Positions 20,664 to 32,836 of a DNA stretch of 64,000 nt are shown piece by piece. Each line of letters opens with the position of its first letter. The stretch's first letter is position 1. This DNA is from Magnetospirillum sp. (lineage in GTDB: Bacteria > Pseudomonadota > Alphaproteobacteria > Rhodospirillales > Magnetospirillaceae): contig JANQAI010000005.1 of the NCBI GenBank assembly GCA_024707145.1, positions 930,001 through 994,000 on the forward strand, read 5' to 3'. The notes under the pieces are model-generated. The model searched no databases. It saw nothing but the letters and a program-made list of their open reading frames with translations, and was not told the DNA's origin. Position numbers and translations under genes: made by a program.

Positions 20664-21848
20664 ATGCCGCAAGAGCACTCGACGGAGCCGGCCTTCGACC
20701 TCCCGCGCCCCCCCGGTGCCACCGCCGCGCTGGTGCTGGCCGACGGCACCGTGCTGTGGGGCAAGGGCATCGGCGCCGCCGGCATGTCGGTGGGCGAGGT
20801 GGTGTTCAACACCTCGATGACCGGCTATCAGGAAACCCTGACCGATCCGTCCTACGCCGGCCAGATCATCACCTTCACCTTCCCCCATATCGGCAACGTC
20901 GGCACCAACGTCGAGGACATCGAGACGGTGACCCCGGCGGCGCGCGGCCTGATCGTCAAGGCCGACATCACCGATCCTGCCAACTGGCGCGCCGGCCGTC
21001 ATCTGGACGAATGGCTGAAGTCCTATGGGATGATCGGCCTGGCCGGAGTGGATACCCGCGCGCTCACCCGCCGCATCCGCGATCGTGGCGCCCCCAACGG
21101 CGTGGTGGTGCACGCCCCCGACGGCAAGCTGGACCTCAAGGCCGCCTGGAAGATGGCCGCCGGCTGGCCCGGCCTGGAAGGCATGGATCTGGCCCGCGAC
21201 GTCACCTGTCGCCAGCAATATGGCTGGGACGAGACCGAGTGGTCGCTGCGCGAGGGTTACGGCAAGCAGGCCGAGCCCAAGTTCCATGTCGTGGCCGTCG
21301 ATTACGGCGCCAAGCGCAACATTCTGCGCTGCTTGGCCAGCGCCGGCTGCAAGGTCACCGTGCTGCCGGCCACCGCCACCGCCGAGGACGTGCTGCGCCA
21401 CCAGCCCGACGGCGTCTTCCTGTCCAACGGCCCCGGCGACCCGGCGGCCACCGGCGAATACGCCGTGCCCATGATCCAGGGCGTGCTGGCCGCGGACAAG
21501 CCGCTGTTCGGCATCTGCCTCGGCCACCAGATGCTGTCGCTGGCATTGGGCGCCAAGACTTACAAGATGGATACCGGCCACCGCGGCGCCAATCATCCGG
21601 TCAAGGACCTGGCCACCGGCAAGGTGGAGATTACCAGCCAGAACCACGGCTTCGTGGTGGACGAAGGGTCGCTGCCGGCCAACGTGGAAGTCACCCACCG
21701 CTCGCTGTTCGACAAGTCGGTGGAGGGCATCAAGGTCAAGGACAAGCCGGTGTTTTCCGTCCAATACCACCCGGAAGCCAGCCCCGGCCCGCAGGACAGC
21801 CACTACCTGTTCCACCGGTTCGTGGAGATGATCGAGGGGTCGAAATAG
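20664..21848 (+). CDS. carA: carbamoyl-phosphate synthase small subunit
   Basis: 394 residues. The N-terminal CPSase domain (GEVVFNTSMTGYQETLTDPS) is followed by a class I glutamine amidotransferase domain. The nucleophile Cys is in FGICLGHQM (~284) and the His-Glu pair is in YHPEASPGPQD (~370). It supplies ammonia from glutamine to CarB for arginine and pyrimidine synthesis. ATG 20664 follows AAAGGA and fits the family start; in-frame codons further upstream are not homologous. carB follows after a 134-base gap that contains a large palindrome. Confidence 0.96.
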   Translation: MPQEHSTEPAFDLPRPPGATAALVLADGTVLWGKGIGAAGMSVGEVVFNTSMTGYQETLTDPSYAGQIITFTFPHIGNVGTNVEDIETVTPAARGLIVKADITDPANWRAGRHLDEWLKSYGMIGLAGVDTRALTRRIRDRGAPNGVVVHAPDGKLDLKAAWKMAAGWPGLEGMDLARDVTCRQQYGWDETEWSLREGYGKQAEPKFHVVAVDYGAKRNILRCLASAGCKVTVLPATATAEDVLRHQPDGVFLSNGPGDPAATGEYAVPMIQGVLAADKPLFGICLGHQMLSLALGAKTYKMDTGHRGANHPVKDLATGKVEITSQNHGFVVDEGSLPANVEVTHRSLFDKSVEGIKVKDKPVFSVQYHPEASPGPQDSHYLFHRFVEMIEGSK

Positions 21849-21870
21849 GACGGGCCCTTTAAATTGAGTG

Positions 21871-21948
21871 ACACGGATGGACACGGATAAACACGGATGA
21901 GAATCGAAGATTTTCCATTCATCCGTGTTTATCCGTGTCCATCCGTGT
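21871..21948. repeat. 30-bp inverted repeat with internal 10-bp direct repeats, carA-carB gap
   Basis: 21871-21900 is the exact reverse complement of 21919-21948, with an 18-base loop. Each arm is three tandem 10-base units beginning ACACGGAT. The transcript would form a very stable stem between the two subunits' genes. The ATCCGTG/CACGGAT unit is, as I recall, a dispersed repeat in many bacterial genomes. Confidence 0.9.
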
Positions 21949-21982
21949 CTGACTGAAGAATTCTTCGGGAAAATCCGCCGCC

Positions 21983-25238
<3,256 letters not shown>

Positions 25239-25250
25239 GGGGGAGAGTTT

Positions 25251-25279
25251 GGCCGCGCGGGGGAACCCCGCGCGGCCTT
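25251..25279 (+). terminator. hairpin after carB
   Basis: A perfect 12-bp GC stem (25251-25262 with 25266-25277) and 3-base loop follow the carB stop by 12 bases. The T tract is short, so it may pause rather than end transcription into greA. Confidence 0.55.
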
Positions 25280-25318
25280 CAGCTTTCCAGGGCCTGGTCG
25301 GCATGGGGCTTTCTTGGC

Positions 25319-25790
25319 ATGGAAAAGATCCCGATGACTCCGGCGGGTCCCTGGCCCAGTTGGAGGAGGAATTGAAGCACTCTGAAGACCGTCGAACGGC
25401 CGGCGGTCATCAAGGCGATCGCCGATGCGCGCGAGCACGGCGATCTGTCGGAAAACGCCGAATACCACGCCGCGCGCGAGCGCCAGAGCTTCATCGAAGG
25501 CCGCGTGGCCGAGTTGGAGGACAAATCATCTCGCGCGCCCAGGTCATCGACATCGACGCTCGCTGTCGGGCGACCAGGTGCGCTTCGGCGCCACCGTCAC
25601 CCTGGCCGACGAGGACTCCGACGACGAGGTGGTCTACACCATCGTCGGTGCCAGGACGAGAGCCCGACATCAAGTCGGGCCGCATGTCGGTGCATTCGCC
25701 GCTGGCCCGCGCCCTGATCGGCAAGCATGTGGGCGACACCGTCGAGGTCACCCGCGGTAAGGTCTATGATCGTCACCGTCCCTTCAGTAA
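25319..25790 (+). CDS. greA: transcription elongation factor GreA, several frameshifts
   Basis: About 157 residues can be pieced together. [10 protein letters not shown] starts the protein. [20 protein letters not shown] in another frame is the coiled coil with the acidic tip. [20 protein letters not shown] and [20 protein letters not shown] form the C-terminal domain. Indels occur near 25,350, 25,380, 25,525, 25,560, 25,655, 25,755 and 25,770. GreA rescues backtracked RNA polymerase. Error density rises toward the 3' end, where the sequence decays into the junction region. Confidence 0.85.
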
Positions 25791-26097
25791 AGGGGGTCTG
25801 TTGAGGGGTTTTCGGAAGAAACCCCCCCACCACCGAGCAGCCAAAACCCCCCCCCCCCCCCCCCCCGGAGGGGGTTTCGTTTTTCACCGTTGGGGGATCC
25901 AGCCAAGAAAGCTGGGGGACGGACTGGGAGAGAGGAGGAGAAAAAAAAACACAAAAGTCCTTTGTCTATCAGATGGTCAGCGTCTCCTTCAAGAAAACGC
26001 GGATTCGCTGGAGGGCGTTTTTCCAGGAAGAGGCCCCGGCACCGACCGTGAGCCCAAATCCAAGGCCGCCGCACAGATAGCGGGGGTGGGTTAGGGT
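25791..26097. other. low-quality junction stretch with a run of 20 C
   Basis: No gene is visible. The stretch holds C20 at 25847-25866 flanked by AAAA and GGAGGGGGTTT, which looks like a collapsed or inflated greA terminator hairpin. Mononucleotide runs (A9 at 25940-25950, several G runs) and no sustained coding follow. It separates Magnetospirillum-like from Azospirillum-like genes and is best read as poor-quality contig ends. Confidence 0.7.
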
Positions 26098-26877
26098 TTA
26101 AAAGAAAAGAAAGCCCGACGGGCTCAGGGGCAGAGCACCATCCCGGTAGGAATAGACCGACCCGCGGGACGGCGTACCTCCAGGCAGACCCCCGGGGCCC
26201 CACCCGTCCTTGCCGCCCAGCAGCATCAGCAGCGGGCCTTCCGGCTGCCAGTCGGCGTCGTTCAGCGGGGTCCGGCAGCCGGGATAGAAGGCGATGGCGG
26301 CGCGGAAGCCGCTCCCCTGCCCGCCCGGCCCATAGGCGGCCAGCACCGTGCCCGCCCCCTGCGACCAGCCCATCAGGGCGATCCGGTCGCTGTCCACGTC
26401 GCTGCGCGCGCGCAGATAGGCAAGCGCCGCCCAGGCGTCGCGCTTGCGCTCCTCCGTCGCCCGGACGGGGCGGTCCTTGACGGTGCAGACCTCCGCCACG
26501 CCGCGCGGGCCGAAGCTGTCCACCATCAGCACCGCGTAGCCCTGCTCGCGCAGCGTCAGCGCCCAGTCGATGTGCCGGGCCGCCACCCGTCCGCTCTTGG
26601 CGTAGAGGCCGCTGCAGCCGTGCAGCAGGACGACCGTGGGATAGGGGCCGTCGGCCTTGGGGCGCAGGAAGCGACCGGTCAGGGGCGTGGGGGCGCCGCT
26701 GGTCAGGTCGGCGTCGAGCGAGGGGAAGCGGACGATCTCCTCCGCATGGACGCCCGGCGTGGCCGCCACGGCCGGCGGAGAGCCGAGCAGAGGCGGCAGG
26801 GCCAAGGCGGCGGCGAGCGCCAGCGTCGGCAGGAGGAGGCGCGGCGGAAGGGCACGGCGGCGGGGTGAGGCCATCAT
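26098..26877 (-). CDS. exported dienelactone hydrolase-family protein, 3' end lost
   Basis: Signal peptide (LPTLALAAALALPPLLGSPP, Ala-rich cleavage region) and an alpha/beta hydrolase core: VVLLHGCSGLYAKSGR, the nucleophile motif GWSQGAG, and AAIAFYPGCRTPL. Normal homology stops near LLMLLGGKDGWGP at about 26,190. The catalytic Asp and His segments that should follow are replaced by unrelated sequence ending at 26,098. The gene is therefore cut by the junction. The start at 26877 or 26874 (tandem ATG) follows GGGAGA. Confidence 0.78.
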   Translation of the reverse strand: MMASPRRRALPPRLLLPTLALAAALALPPLLGSPPAVAATPGVHAEEIVRFPSLDADLTSGAPTPLTGRFLRPKADGPYPTVVLLHGCSGLYAKSGRVAARHIDWALTLREQGYAVLMVDSFGPRGVAEVCTVKDRPVRATEERKRDAWAALAYLRARSDVDSDRIALMGWSQGAGTVLAAYGPGGQGSGFRAAIAFYPGCRTPLNDADWQPEGPLLMLLGGKDGWGPGGLPGGTPSRGSVYSYRDGALPLSPSGFLFF

Positions 26878-27111
26878 CGTCTCCCGGTCACGGACAGGAT
26901 CGGCGGATTCGGTGTCCCACGAGTTTAGCACCTTCGCCGTGGAAAACATCGCACGTGCGAAGACGGGCAGGAATCCATTTTTGGAAACGCTCGGCGACAC
27001 AAAGTTGCGCAAGGGCCGCGTTCCCGAAATACGAACAGCCGGCACCGCATCCCATGCGCTGGGTGCGGTGCCGGCTGTCCGGAGAGGCTTTTCCGTCGTT
27101 GCGAAGCCGCG

Positions 27112-27666
27112 TCAGCGGCGCGCCACGCGGGTCGAGGACTCGTCCTCGTCCTCCTCGTCGTCATCCTCCAGCGAGTCGGGGATGTCCGGCGAATCGACGT
27201 CGATCGGCACACCGGGGGTGTGCTTCGACGTGCGGATCGACAGGGCCGACTTGACGTGCGCCACGTTGGGCGCCGCCGTCAGCTTCGTCGTCAGGAAGCG
27301 CTGGTAGTCATCCCAATCCTCCGCCACGATCTTCAGCAGGAAATCGTACTCGCCGGCCAGCATGTTGCACTCGCGCACCATGGGCCAGGAGTTGACGAGT
27401 TCCTCGAATTTCTTTAGGTCCACTTCAGCTTGGCTCGACAGGCCGACCTGGGCGAACACGGTGACACCGAACCCGAGCGCGTCGGGATTGATGTCGGCGT
27501 GATAGCCGCGGATGAAGCCCGCCTCTTCCAAGGCGCGGACACGCCGCAAACACGGAGGGGCAGAGATGCCGGCGCGCCTCGCGAGTTCTACGTTGGTCAT
27601 CCGGCCGTCATTTTGCAGGTCGCGCAAAATCCGCCGGTCAATTCGGTCGAGTTTGACCCGCCGCAT
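27112..27666 (-). CDS. lrp: Lrp/AsnC-family transcriptional regulator with acidic tail
   Basis: 184 residues. The helix-turn-helix (LDRIDRRILRDLQNDGRMTN, then VELARRAGISAPPCLRRVRA) is followed by the RAM ligand-binding domain (NMLAGEYDFLLKIVAEDWDD). After residue ~155 comes an unusual acidic tail (DSLEDDDEEDEDESS). It is a general amino-acid-responsive regulator; targets are unknown. It diverges from the ELM1-like gene, with about 165 bases between starts. Confidence 0.9.
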   Translation of the reverse strand: MRRVKLDRIDRRILRDLQNDGRMTNVELARRAGISAPPCLRRVRALEEAGFIRGYHADINPDALGFGVTVFAQVGLSSQAEVDLKKFEELVNSWPMVRECNMLAGEYDFLLKIVAEDWDDYQRFLTTKLTAAPNVAHVKSALSIRTSKHTPGVPIDVDSPDIPDSLEDDDEEDEDESSTRVARR

Positions 27667-27830
27667 GGTTTACTCGGTAGCTCCGGGGGTGATCTGAAGA
27701 AAGGATATTACACGGCGAAGCCTTCCACGCCAAGCAAGAAACCCATACCGGCGCCGGTGGAAAAACTTTCTATCGATGTATCCGGTCCGGACGCGACAAC
27801 CAGCCGCACCCCCAAACCATTCGTGTGACG

Positions 27831-28819
27831 ATGCAGTCCTCCCTTTCCGGTTCCCTTACCTGCTGGGTCGTGTCGGACGGCAAGCCCGGCATGGAAAACC
27901 AGTGCATCGGCCTTGCCGAGGCGCTGGGCCTCACCCCGTCGTGAAGCGCGTGCGGCTGCGCAGCCCCTGGCGCCAGCTCAGCCCGTTCCTGCGGCTGGGC
28001 AACCGCTTCGCCGCCGGGCCGGAGGGCGACCCCATCCGCGCGCCCTGGCCCGACCTGATGATCGGCTCCGGACGGCAGGCCATCGCGCCGCTGCTGGCCG
28101 CCAGCAGACAGTCGCGCGGGCGGACCTTCACCGTCTACATCCAGGACCCGCAGATCAACCCGCGCCATTTCGGCCTCGTCGTGGTGCCCCGCCACGACCG
28201 GCTGCGCGGCCCCAACGTCATGGCCACGCGCGGCGCCCTGCACCGCGTGACGCCCAAGCTGCTGGCCGAGGCCGCGCAGCGCCACGCCCCCCGGCTCGCC
28301 GACCTGCCGCACCCGCGCGTCGCCGTGCTGATCGGCGGCACCAACGGCGTCTACGCCCTGACCCCGACCATCATGGGCGACGTCGCGGAGAAGCTGTCGG
28401 AGCTGGCCCGCAGCAACGGCGCCGGGCTGATGGTCACCCCGTCGCGCCGCACCGGCGCCGACAACGAGGCGATCCTGCGCGCCCGCCTGAACGGCCTGCC
28501 GGCGGAGGTGTGGGACGGCACCGGGGAGAATCCCTATTTCGCCTATCTCGGGCTGGCCGACGCCGTGGTGGTGACCTGCGACAGCGTGTCCATGACCTCG
28601 GAAGCCTGCTCCACCGGAAAGCCGGTCTATGTGATCGAGCTGGAGGGCGGTTCGCCGAAGTTCCGCAGCTTCCATGAAGGGCTCTACAAGGAAGGCATCA
28701 CCCGGCCCTTCACCGGGGCCTTGGAGCACTGGACTTATCCAACGTTGGACGACACCCGGGAAGTCGCCGATGAGTTGCGCCACCGCCTTCTGGCCCACCG
28801 CTCCAAGCACGGCTCCTGA
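27831..28819 (+). CDS. ELM1/DUF1022-family protein, one frameshift
   Basis: About 329 residues. MQSSLSGSLTCWVVSDGKPG and MENQCIGLAEALGL run in one frame. One C is missing from a C run near 27,938, and VKRVRLRSPW onward continues in another. YIQDPQINPRHF, VLIGGTNGVYAL and VVVTCDSVSMTSEACSTGKP are typical of the ELM1-like family, which has a glycosyltransferase-B-like fold and includes a plant mitochondrial fission protein. Its bacterial role is unknown. Two 2-oxoglutarate oxygenase-like genes follow on the same strand. Confidence 0.85.
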
Positions 28820-28985
28820 AATCCGGAGTGCACCGCGCTCCGCGATGCCACGACGTATCGTTGTTTGCTTGCGCTGTTCAGGGGCGAGATCCTGTCAAAC
28901 GGTTCATGAAAGCTAATTCATTTAGCGCGTGTCCCGGCGCGTGGTAATTCGCTTTTACCGCTGGGACGCATTGGATTTTTTTCGC

Positions 28986-29642
28986 ATGGTTTCGCCCGCC
29001 GCGGTCCAGGACGCCTTCATCCGCTGCCTGGACGACGCCCCGACCAAGGATGACCCCTATCGCCACTGGCTGTTGTCGCGCGCGCTCCCCGACGAGGCCG
29101 CGGACGGCATCGCCGCCCTGCCCTGGGCACCGCCGCCGGTCGGCGACACCATGGGCAAGCGGGACACCAACAACGCCACCCGCAGCTATTTCTGCGCCCG
29201 CAGCCGCGCCGAGCACGCGGTCTGCGACGCGGTCGCCACGGCCTTCCAGGGACGGGTGGTGACGGCGGCGATCCGGCGCACCTGCGGCGTCGATCTGGCC
29301 GGCACCTCGCTGCGCATCGAATATTGCCAGGACACCGACGGCTTCTGGCTGGAGCCGCACACCGACATCGGCGTCAAGAAGTTCACGATGCTGATCTATC
29401 TCTCCAAGGGGCCGGACTGCGCCGACTGGGGCACCGACGTGCTGGACGACACCCGCACCGTCGTCACCCGCGCGCCCTACGCCTTCAACGGGGGATTGGT
29501 CTTCGTCCCCGGAACGAACACCTGGCATGGCTTCGCCCCGCGTCCGATCCGCGGCGTGCGCAAGTCGATCATCGTGAACTATGTCGGCCCGGAATGGCGC
29601 GCCCGCCACGAGCTGGCCTTCCCCGACACGCCCGTGGCCTGA
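28986..29642 (+). CDS. 2-oxoglutarate/Fe(II) oxygenase-like protein
   Basis: 218 residues. The jelly-roll iron site is visible: LEPHTDIGVKKFTMLIYLS supplies HxD, NTWHGFAPRPIRG supplies the distal His, and the following Arg can bind 2-oxoglutarate. The substrate is unknown. The start is uncertain: ATG 28986 lacks a good ribosome-binding site, and a GTG at 28929 is in frame. It is followed closely by a second oxygenase-like gene, suggesting an operon with the ELM1-like gene. Confidence 0.75.
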   Translation: MVSPAAVQDAFIRCLDDAPTKDDPYRHWLLSRALPDEAADGIAALPWAPPPVGDTMGKRDTNNATRSYFCARSRAEHAVCDAVATAFQGRVVTAAIRRTCGVDLAGTSLRIEYCQDTDGFWLEPHTDIGVKKFTMLIYLSKGPDCADWGTDVLDDTRTVVTRAPYAFNGGLVFVPGTNTWHGFAPRPIRGVRKSIIVNYVGPEWRARHELAFPDTPVA

Positions 29643-29667
29643 GTTGCCGCCGTCAGGAGACCGCCCC

Positions 29668-30312
29668 ATGTCCATGCCAACCTCCATGCTGGATCTGGAC
29701 CGCTTCCGCGCCACCCCGCTGCAGCACGAGCCGTTCGACTTCCTCTGCGTCCCCGGCTTCGTGAAGCGGGAGCATCTGGAGGCCCTGCACCGCGACTACC
29801 CCAAGGTGGACAAGCCCGGCTCGATCCCCCTGGGCGTCTTCCCGCAGGGCCCGGTCTTCGACGCCCTGATCGAGGAGTTGCGGGGCGAGGCGGTCTGCAA
29901 AGCCTTCTCGGAGAAGTTCGGGCTGGACCTGTCGCGCTACCCGACCATGTTCACCGCCCGCGGCATGTGCCGGGCGACCGACGGCAAGATACACCCCGAC
30001 TCGGCCAGCAAGATCGTCACCGTCCTGCTCTACATGAACCCGCCCTGGGAGGCGTCGGGCGGGCGCCTGCGCGTGCTGCGCAGCCCGGACCTGGAGGATT
30101 ACGCCGCCGAGGTGCCGCCGGACGAGGGCACGCTGCTGTGCTTCCGCCGCTCCGACACCTCCTGGCACGGGCATCATTCCTTCGAGGGCCGGCGCCGCGC
30201 GGTGCAGATGAATTGGGTCAAAAACAGCGTCTACATCTGGCACGAGCAGTGGCGACACCGCGTCGGCGCCTGGCTGAAGAACCGGACGGGAGCGGCCCCG
30301 GCCCATTACTGA
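29668..30312 (+). CDS. 2-oxoglutarate/Fe(II) oxygenase-like protein, second copy
   Basis: 214 residues with GGAGA before the ATG. GKIHPDSASKIVTVLLYMNP gives the HxD pair, TSWHGHHSFEGRRRAVQMNW the distal His and Arg, and GGRLRVLRSPD the intervening turn. It is similar in layout but not in sequence to the preceding gene. Such enzymes hydroxylate small molecules, sugars or proteins; the substrate is not evident. The gap to the upstream stop is 25 bases. Confidence 0.82.
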   Translation: MSMPTSMLDLDRFRATPLQHEPFDFLCVPGFVKREHLEALHRDYPKVDKPGSIPLGVFPQGPVFDALIEELRGEAVCKAFSEKFGLDLSRYPTMFTARGMCRATDGKIHPDSASKIVTVLLYMNPPWEASGGRLRVLRSPDLEDYAAEVPPDEGTLLCFRRSDTSWHGHHSFEGRRRAVQMNWVKNSVYIWHEQWRHRVGAWLKNRTGAAPAHY

Positions 30313-30459
30313 GGGGCGTTCGTCCGGCGGTCGTGGTGAAGCATCGTCCCCATGATGGGCCGGCATGGCAGGCTTTCCGATGACAGCGCGCCGGAACTGG
30401 ACCATATGTTCGGCGCGGCCCTATGGTCCGCGTCAGACCAGATCGTGACGGACAGAGCG

Positions 30460-31446
30460 ATGCCCAGCACCCACCACACCAAGGTTCTCATCATCGGCGC
30501 CGGTCCTGCCGGCTACACCGCGGCCATCTACGCGGCGCGCGCCAACCTGCAGCCGCTGATGGTGCAGGGCATGCAGCCGGGCGGCCAGCTCATGATCACC
30601 ACCGACGTCGAGAATTATCCCGGCTTCGCCGACCCCATCCAGGGGCCGTGGCTGATGGAGCAGATGCAGAAGCAGGCGGAGCATGTCGGGACCAAGATGG
30701 TCTTCGACCTGATCACCGACGTCGACTTCAGCCAGCGCCCCTTCGTCTGCAAGGGCGACTCGGGCGACACCTACACCGCCGACAGCGTCATCATCGCGAC
30801 CGGCGCGCAGGCCCGCTGGCTGGGCATCTCCAGCGAGGAGATCTACCGCGGCTTCGGCGTGTCGGCCTGCGCCACCTGCGACGGCTTCTTCTTCCGTGGC
30901 AAGGAGATCGCGGTGATCGGCGGCGGCAACTCCGCGGTGGAGGAGGCGCTGTACCTCACCAACCACGCCTCCAAGGTGACGGTCATCCACCGCCGCGACA
31001 GCTTCCGCGCCGAGCGGATCATGCAGGACCGGCTGTTCCGCAACCCCAAGATCGAGGTGGTCTGGGACAGCGTGGTCGAGGAGATCGTCGGAGAGGGCGA
31101 CGGGTCCCTGGGCAACCCGCGCGGCGTCACCGGCGTGCGCGTGAAGAACGTGAAGTCGGGCGAGGAGCGGGTGATCCCGGTGGCCGGCGTCTTCGTCGCC
31201 ATCGGCCATGTCCCGGCCACCGCCGTCTTCCAGGGCAAGGTGGAGACCGACTCTGAGGGCTACATCGTCACCGCCCCCGATTCGACGGCCACCAACGTGC
31301 CGGGCGTCTTCGCCGCGGGCGACGTGAAGGACAAGATCTACCGGCAGGCCGTCACCGCCGCCGGCATGGGCTGCATGGCCGCCCTGGAGGCCGAGCGCTG
31401 GCTGGCCCACCACGAGGGCGAGCCGAGCCCGGCGGGCAACTGGTAA
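30460..31446 (+). CDS. trxB: thioredoxin reductase
   Basis: 328 residues, low-molecular-weight type. The FAD-binding motif GAGPAGYTAAIYAARA is at the N terminus, redox cysteines are in SACATCDGFF (~136-139), the NADPH motif is GGGNSAVEEALYL, and the C-terminal FAD segment is VFAAGDVKD. It reduces thioredoxin with NADPH in the cytoplasm. ATG 30460 gives the family N terminus; upstream in-frame codons are not homologous. Confidence 0.96.
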   Translation: MPSTHHTKVLIIGAGPAGYTAAIYAARANLQPLMVQGMQPGGQLMITTDVENYPGFADPIQGPWLMEQMQKQAEHVGTKMVFDLITDVDFSQRPFVCKGDSGDTYTADSVIIATGAQARWLGISSEEIYRGFGVSACATCDGFFFRGKEIAVIGGGNSAVEEALYLTNHASKVTVIHRRDSFRAERIMQDRLFRNPKIEVVWDSVVEEIVGEGDGSLGNPRGVTGVRVKNVKSGEERVIPVAGVFVAIGHVPATAVFQGKVETDSEGYIVTAPDSTATNVPGVFAAGDVKDKIYRQAVTAAGMGCMAALEAERWLAHHEGEPSPAGNW

Positions 31447-31510
31447 CCCGTTGGCGGGGGCCGGGCGACCGGTCCCCCATCCCGCCCGGCCCCCATCCCG
31501 CCCTGATTAA

Positions 31511-31966
31511 TCAGCGCCGGCTCATCATCCCATCGACGCTGAACCGCCCGGCCCCGGCGGCGATCAGCGCGAGGAAGCCGCCGATGATGGCGAGGTTCTT
31601 CATGAACTGGATGCGCTGCATCCCCTGGGCCTCCGGCGGGTAGGTCCAATAGCGGTGGGCGATCAGCGTCGCCATGATGGTGAAGAGGACCACCGCCGCC
31701 GCGGCCAGCCGCGTCCAGGCCCCCAGCACCACGGCCAGACCGCCGAAGCACTCCACCGCGCCGCCCAGCGCGGCCAGCAGCATCGGCATGGGCAACCCCT
31801 GCCCTTCCAGGTTCCCGGCGAAGGCGCCGAGGTCCATCAGCTTGCCGAAGCCGCTCTGCACGAAAATCGCCCCGATCAGCAGCCGCGCGGCCAGCAGCAG
31901 GAGATCCTGCCCGCCCGTCGCCGCCCGGTCCGCTCCCCGGGTCCTGTCGAAATTGTAGGAGGCCAT
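31511..31966 (-). CDS. DoxX-family membrane protein
   Basis: 151 residues with four hydrophobic segments (LLLLAARLLIGAIFVQSGFG, MLLAALGGAVECFGGLAVVL, AAAVVLFTIMATLIAHRYW, FMKNLAIIGGFLALIAAGA). FVQSGFGKLMD and FMKNLAIIGGF are family signatures. MASYNF at 31966 follows GGGAGAGG and is preferred over the longer reading. The family is linked to redox and thiol stress. It is convergent with trxB, 64 bases apart. Confidence 0.88.
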   Translation of the reverse strand: MASYNFDRTRGADRAATGGQDLLLLAARLLIGAIFVQSGFGKLMDLGAFAGNLEGQGLPMPMLLAALGGAVECFGGLAVVLGAWTRLAAAAVVLFTIMATLIAHRYWTYPPEAQGMQRIQFMKNLAIIGGFLALIAAGAGRFSVDGMMSRR

Positions 31967-32129
31967 GGCGCCCTCTCCCGCGTCCGTCGGACATACCTGG
32001 AGAACGCGCGGCCCCGCCCTGTTGTTTCGCCCCCTGTTCTTTTGTCCGGCCCCAAAGGACGGGGCGCCGCCCCGAAGGACGGCGCCCCGCCGAATCACAA
32101 AGTCCAAGCGCGAACCGCCGTGGTGACGA

Positions 32130-32597
32130 CTACTCCAGCATGGAGCGCAGCATCCAGGCGGTCTTCTCGTGGATCTGCAGGCGCTGGGTCAGCAGGTCGG
32201 CGGTCGGCTGGTCGTTGGCCTCCTCGGCGGTCGGGAAGACTTTCCGGGCGGTGCGGGCCACGGCCTCATGCCCCTCGACGAGCTGGCGCAGCATCTCCTG
32301 CGCGTTCGGAACGCCCTGCTCCTCCTTGATCGAGGCGAGCTTGGTGAACTGCGAGAAGCTGCCCGGCGCCGGATAGCCGAGCGCGCGGATGCGCTCCGCC
32401 ACCTCGTCCAGGGCGGTCCACAGCTCCGTGTATTGGGTCATGAACATGGTGTGGAGCGTGTTGAACATCGGCCCCGTGACGTTCCAGTGGAAGGAATGCG
32501 TCTTCAGATACAGGGCGAAGGTGTCGGCCAGCACGTTGTTCAGGCCTTCGGCGATGGCCTTGCGGTCGGCTTCCGCAATCCCGATGTCGATCTGCAT
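32130..32597 (-). CDS. dps: Dps-family ferritin-like protein
   Basis: 155 residues, four-helix bundle. The inter-subunit ferroxidase site residues are visible in [19 protein letters not shown] and [17 protein letters not shown]. It stores iron, removes peroxide and protects DNA in stationary phase. The N terminus is short and not lysine-rich, so direct DNA binding may be weak. Upstream DNA shows no clear OxyR site. Confidence 0.93.
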   Translation of the reverse strand: MQIDIGIAEADRKAIAEGLNNVLADTFALYLKTHSFHWNVTGPMFNTLHTMFMTQYTELWTALDEVAERIRALGYPAPGSFSQFTKLASIKEEQGVPNAQEMLRQLVEGHEAVARTARKVFPTAEEANDQPTADLLTQRLQIHEKTAWMLRSMLE

Positions 32598-32836
32598 GGT
32601 TTCTCAATCCTCCGAGGGGTTGTCTTCCATTCTTGGCTGCAATCGAGGCTACGCCCCGCTGCGCCCCGGGTAAAGACCCTACTTTAGAAACTTTCTAAAA
32701 AGCAGCCCTGCGCAACCCGCATGCCCCGGCATGCCGTGAAGGCCACCCCGACAAGCTTGGGCGCGCCCGGTGCGGGTCAAGATGTGCGCCGCAACAGCAC
32801 CCGTATCAAGCGCCCCGAAGGCCCGGCCCCGCGGCG

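Noticed and set aside
25847..25866. C20 run as a phase-variation tract
   Set aside because: It is not in a promoter or at the start of an intact surface gene, and neighbouring sequence is degraded; an assembly or sequencing artefact fits better.
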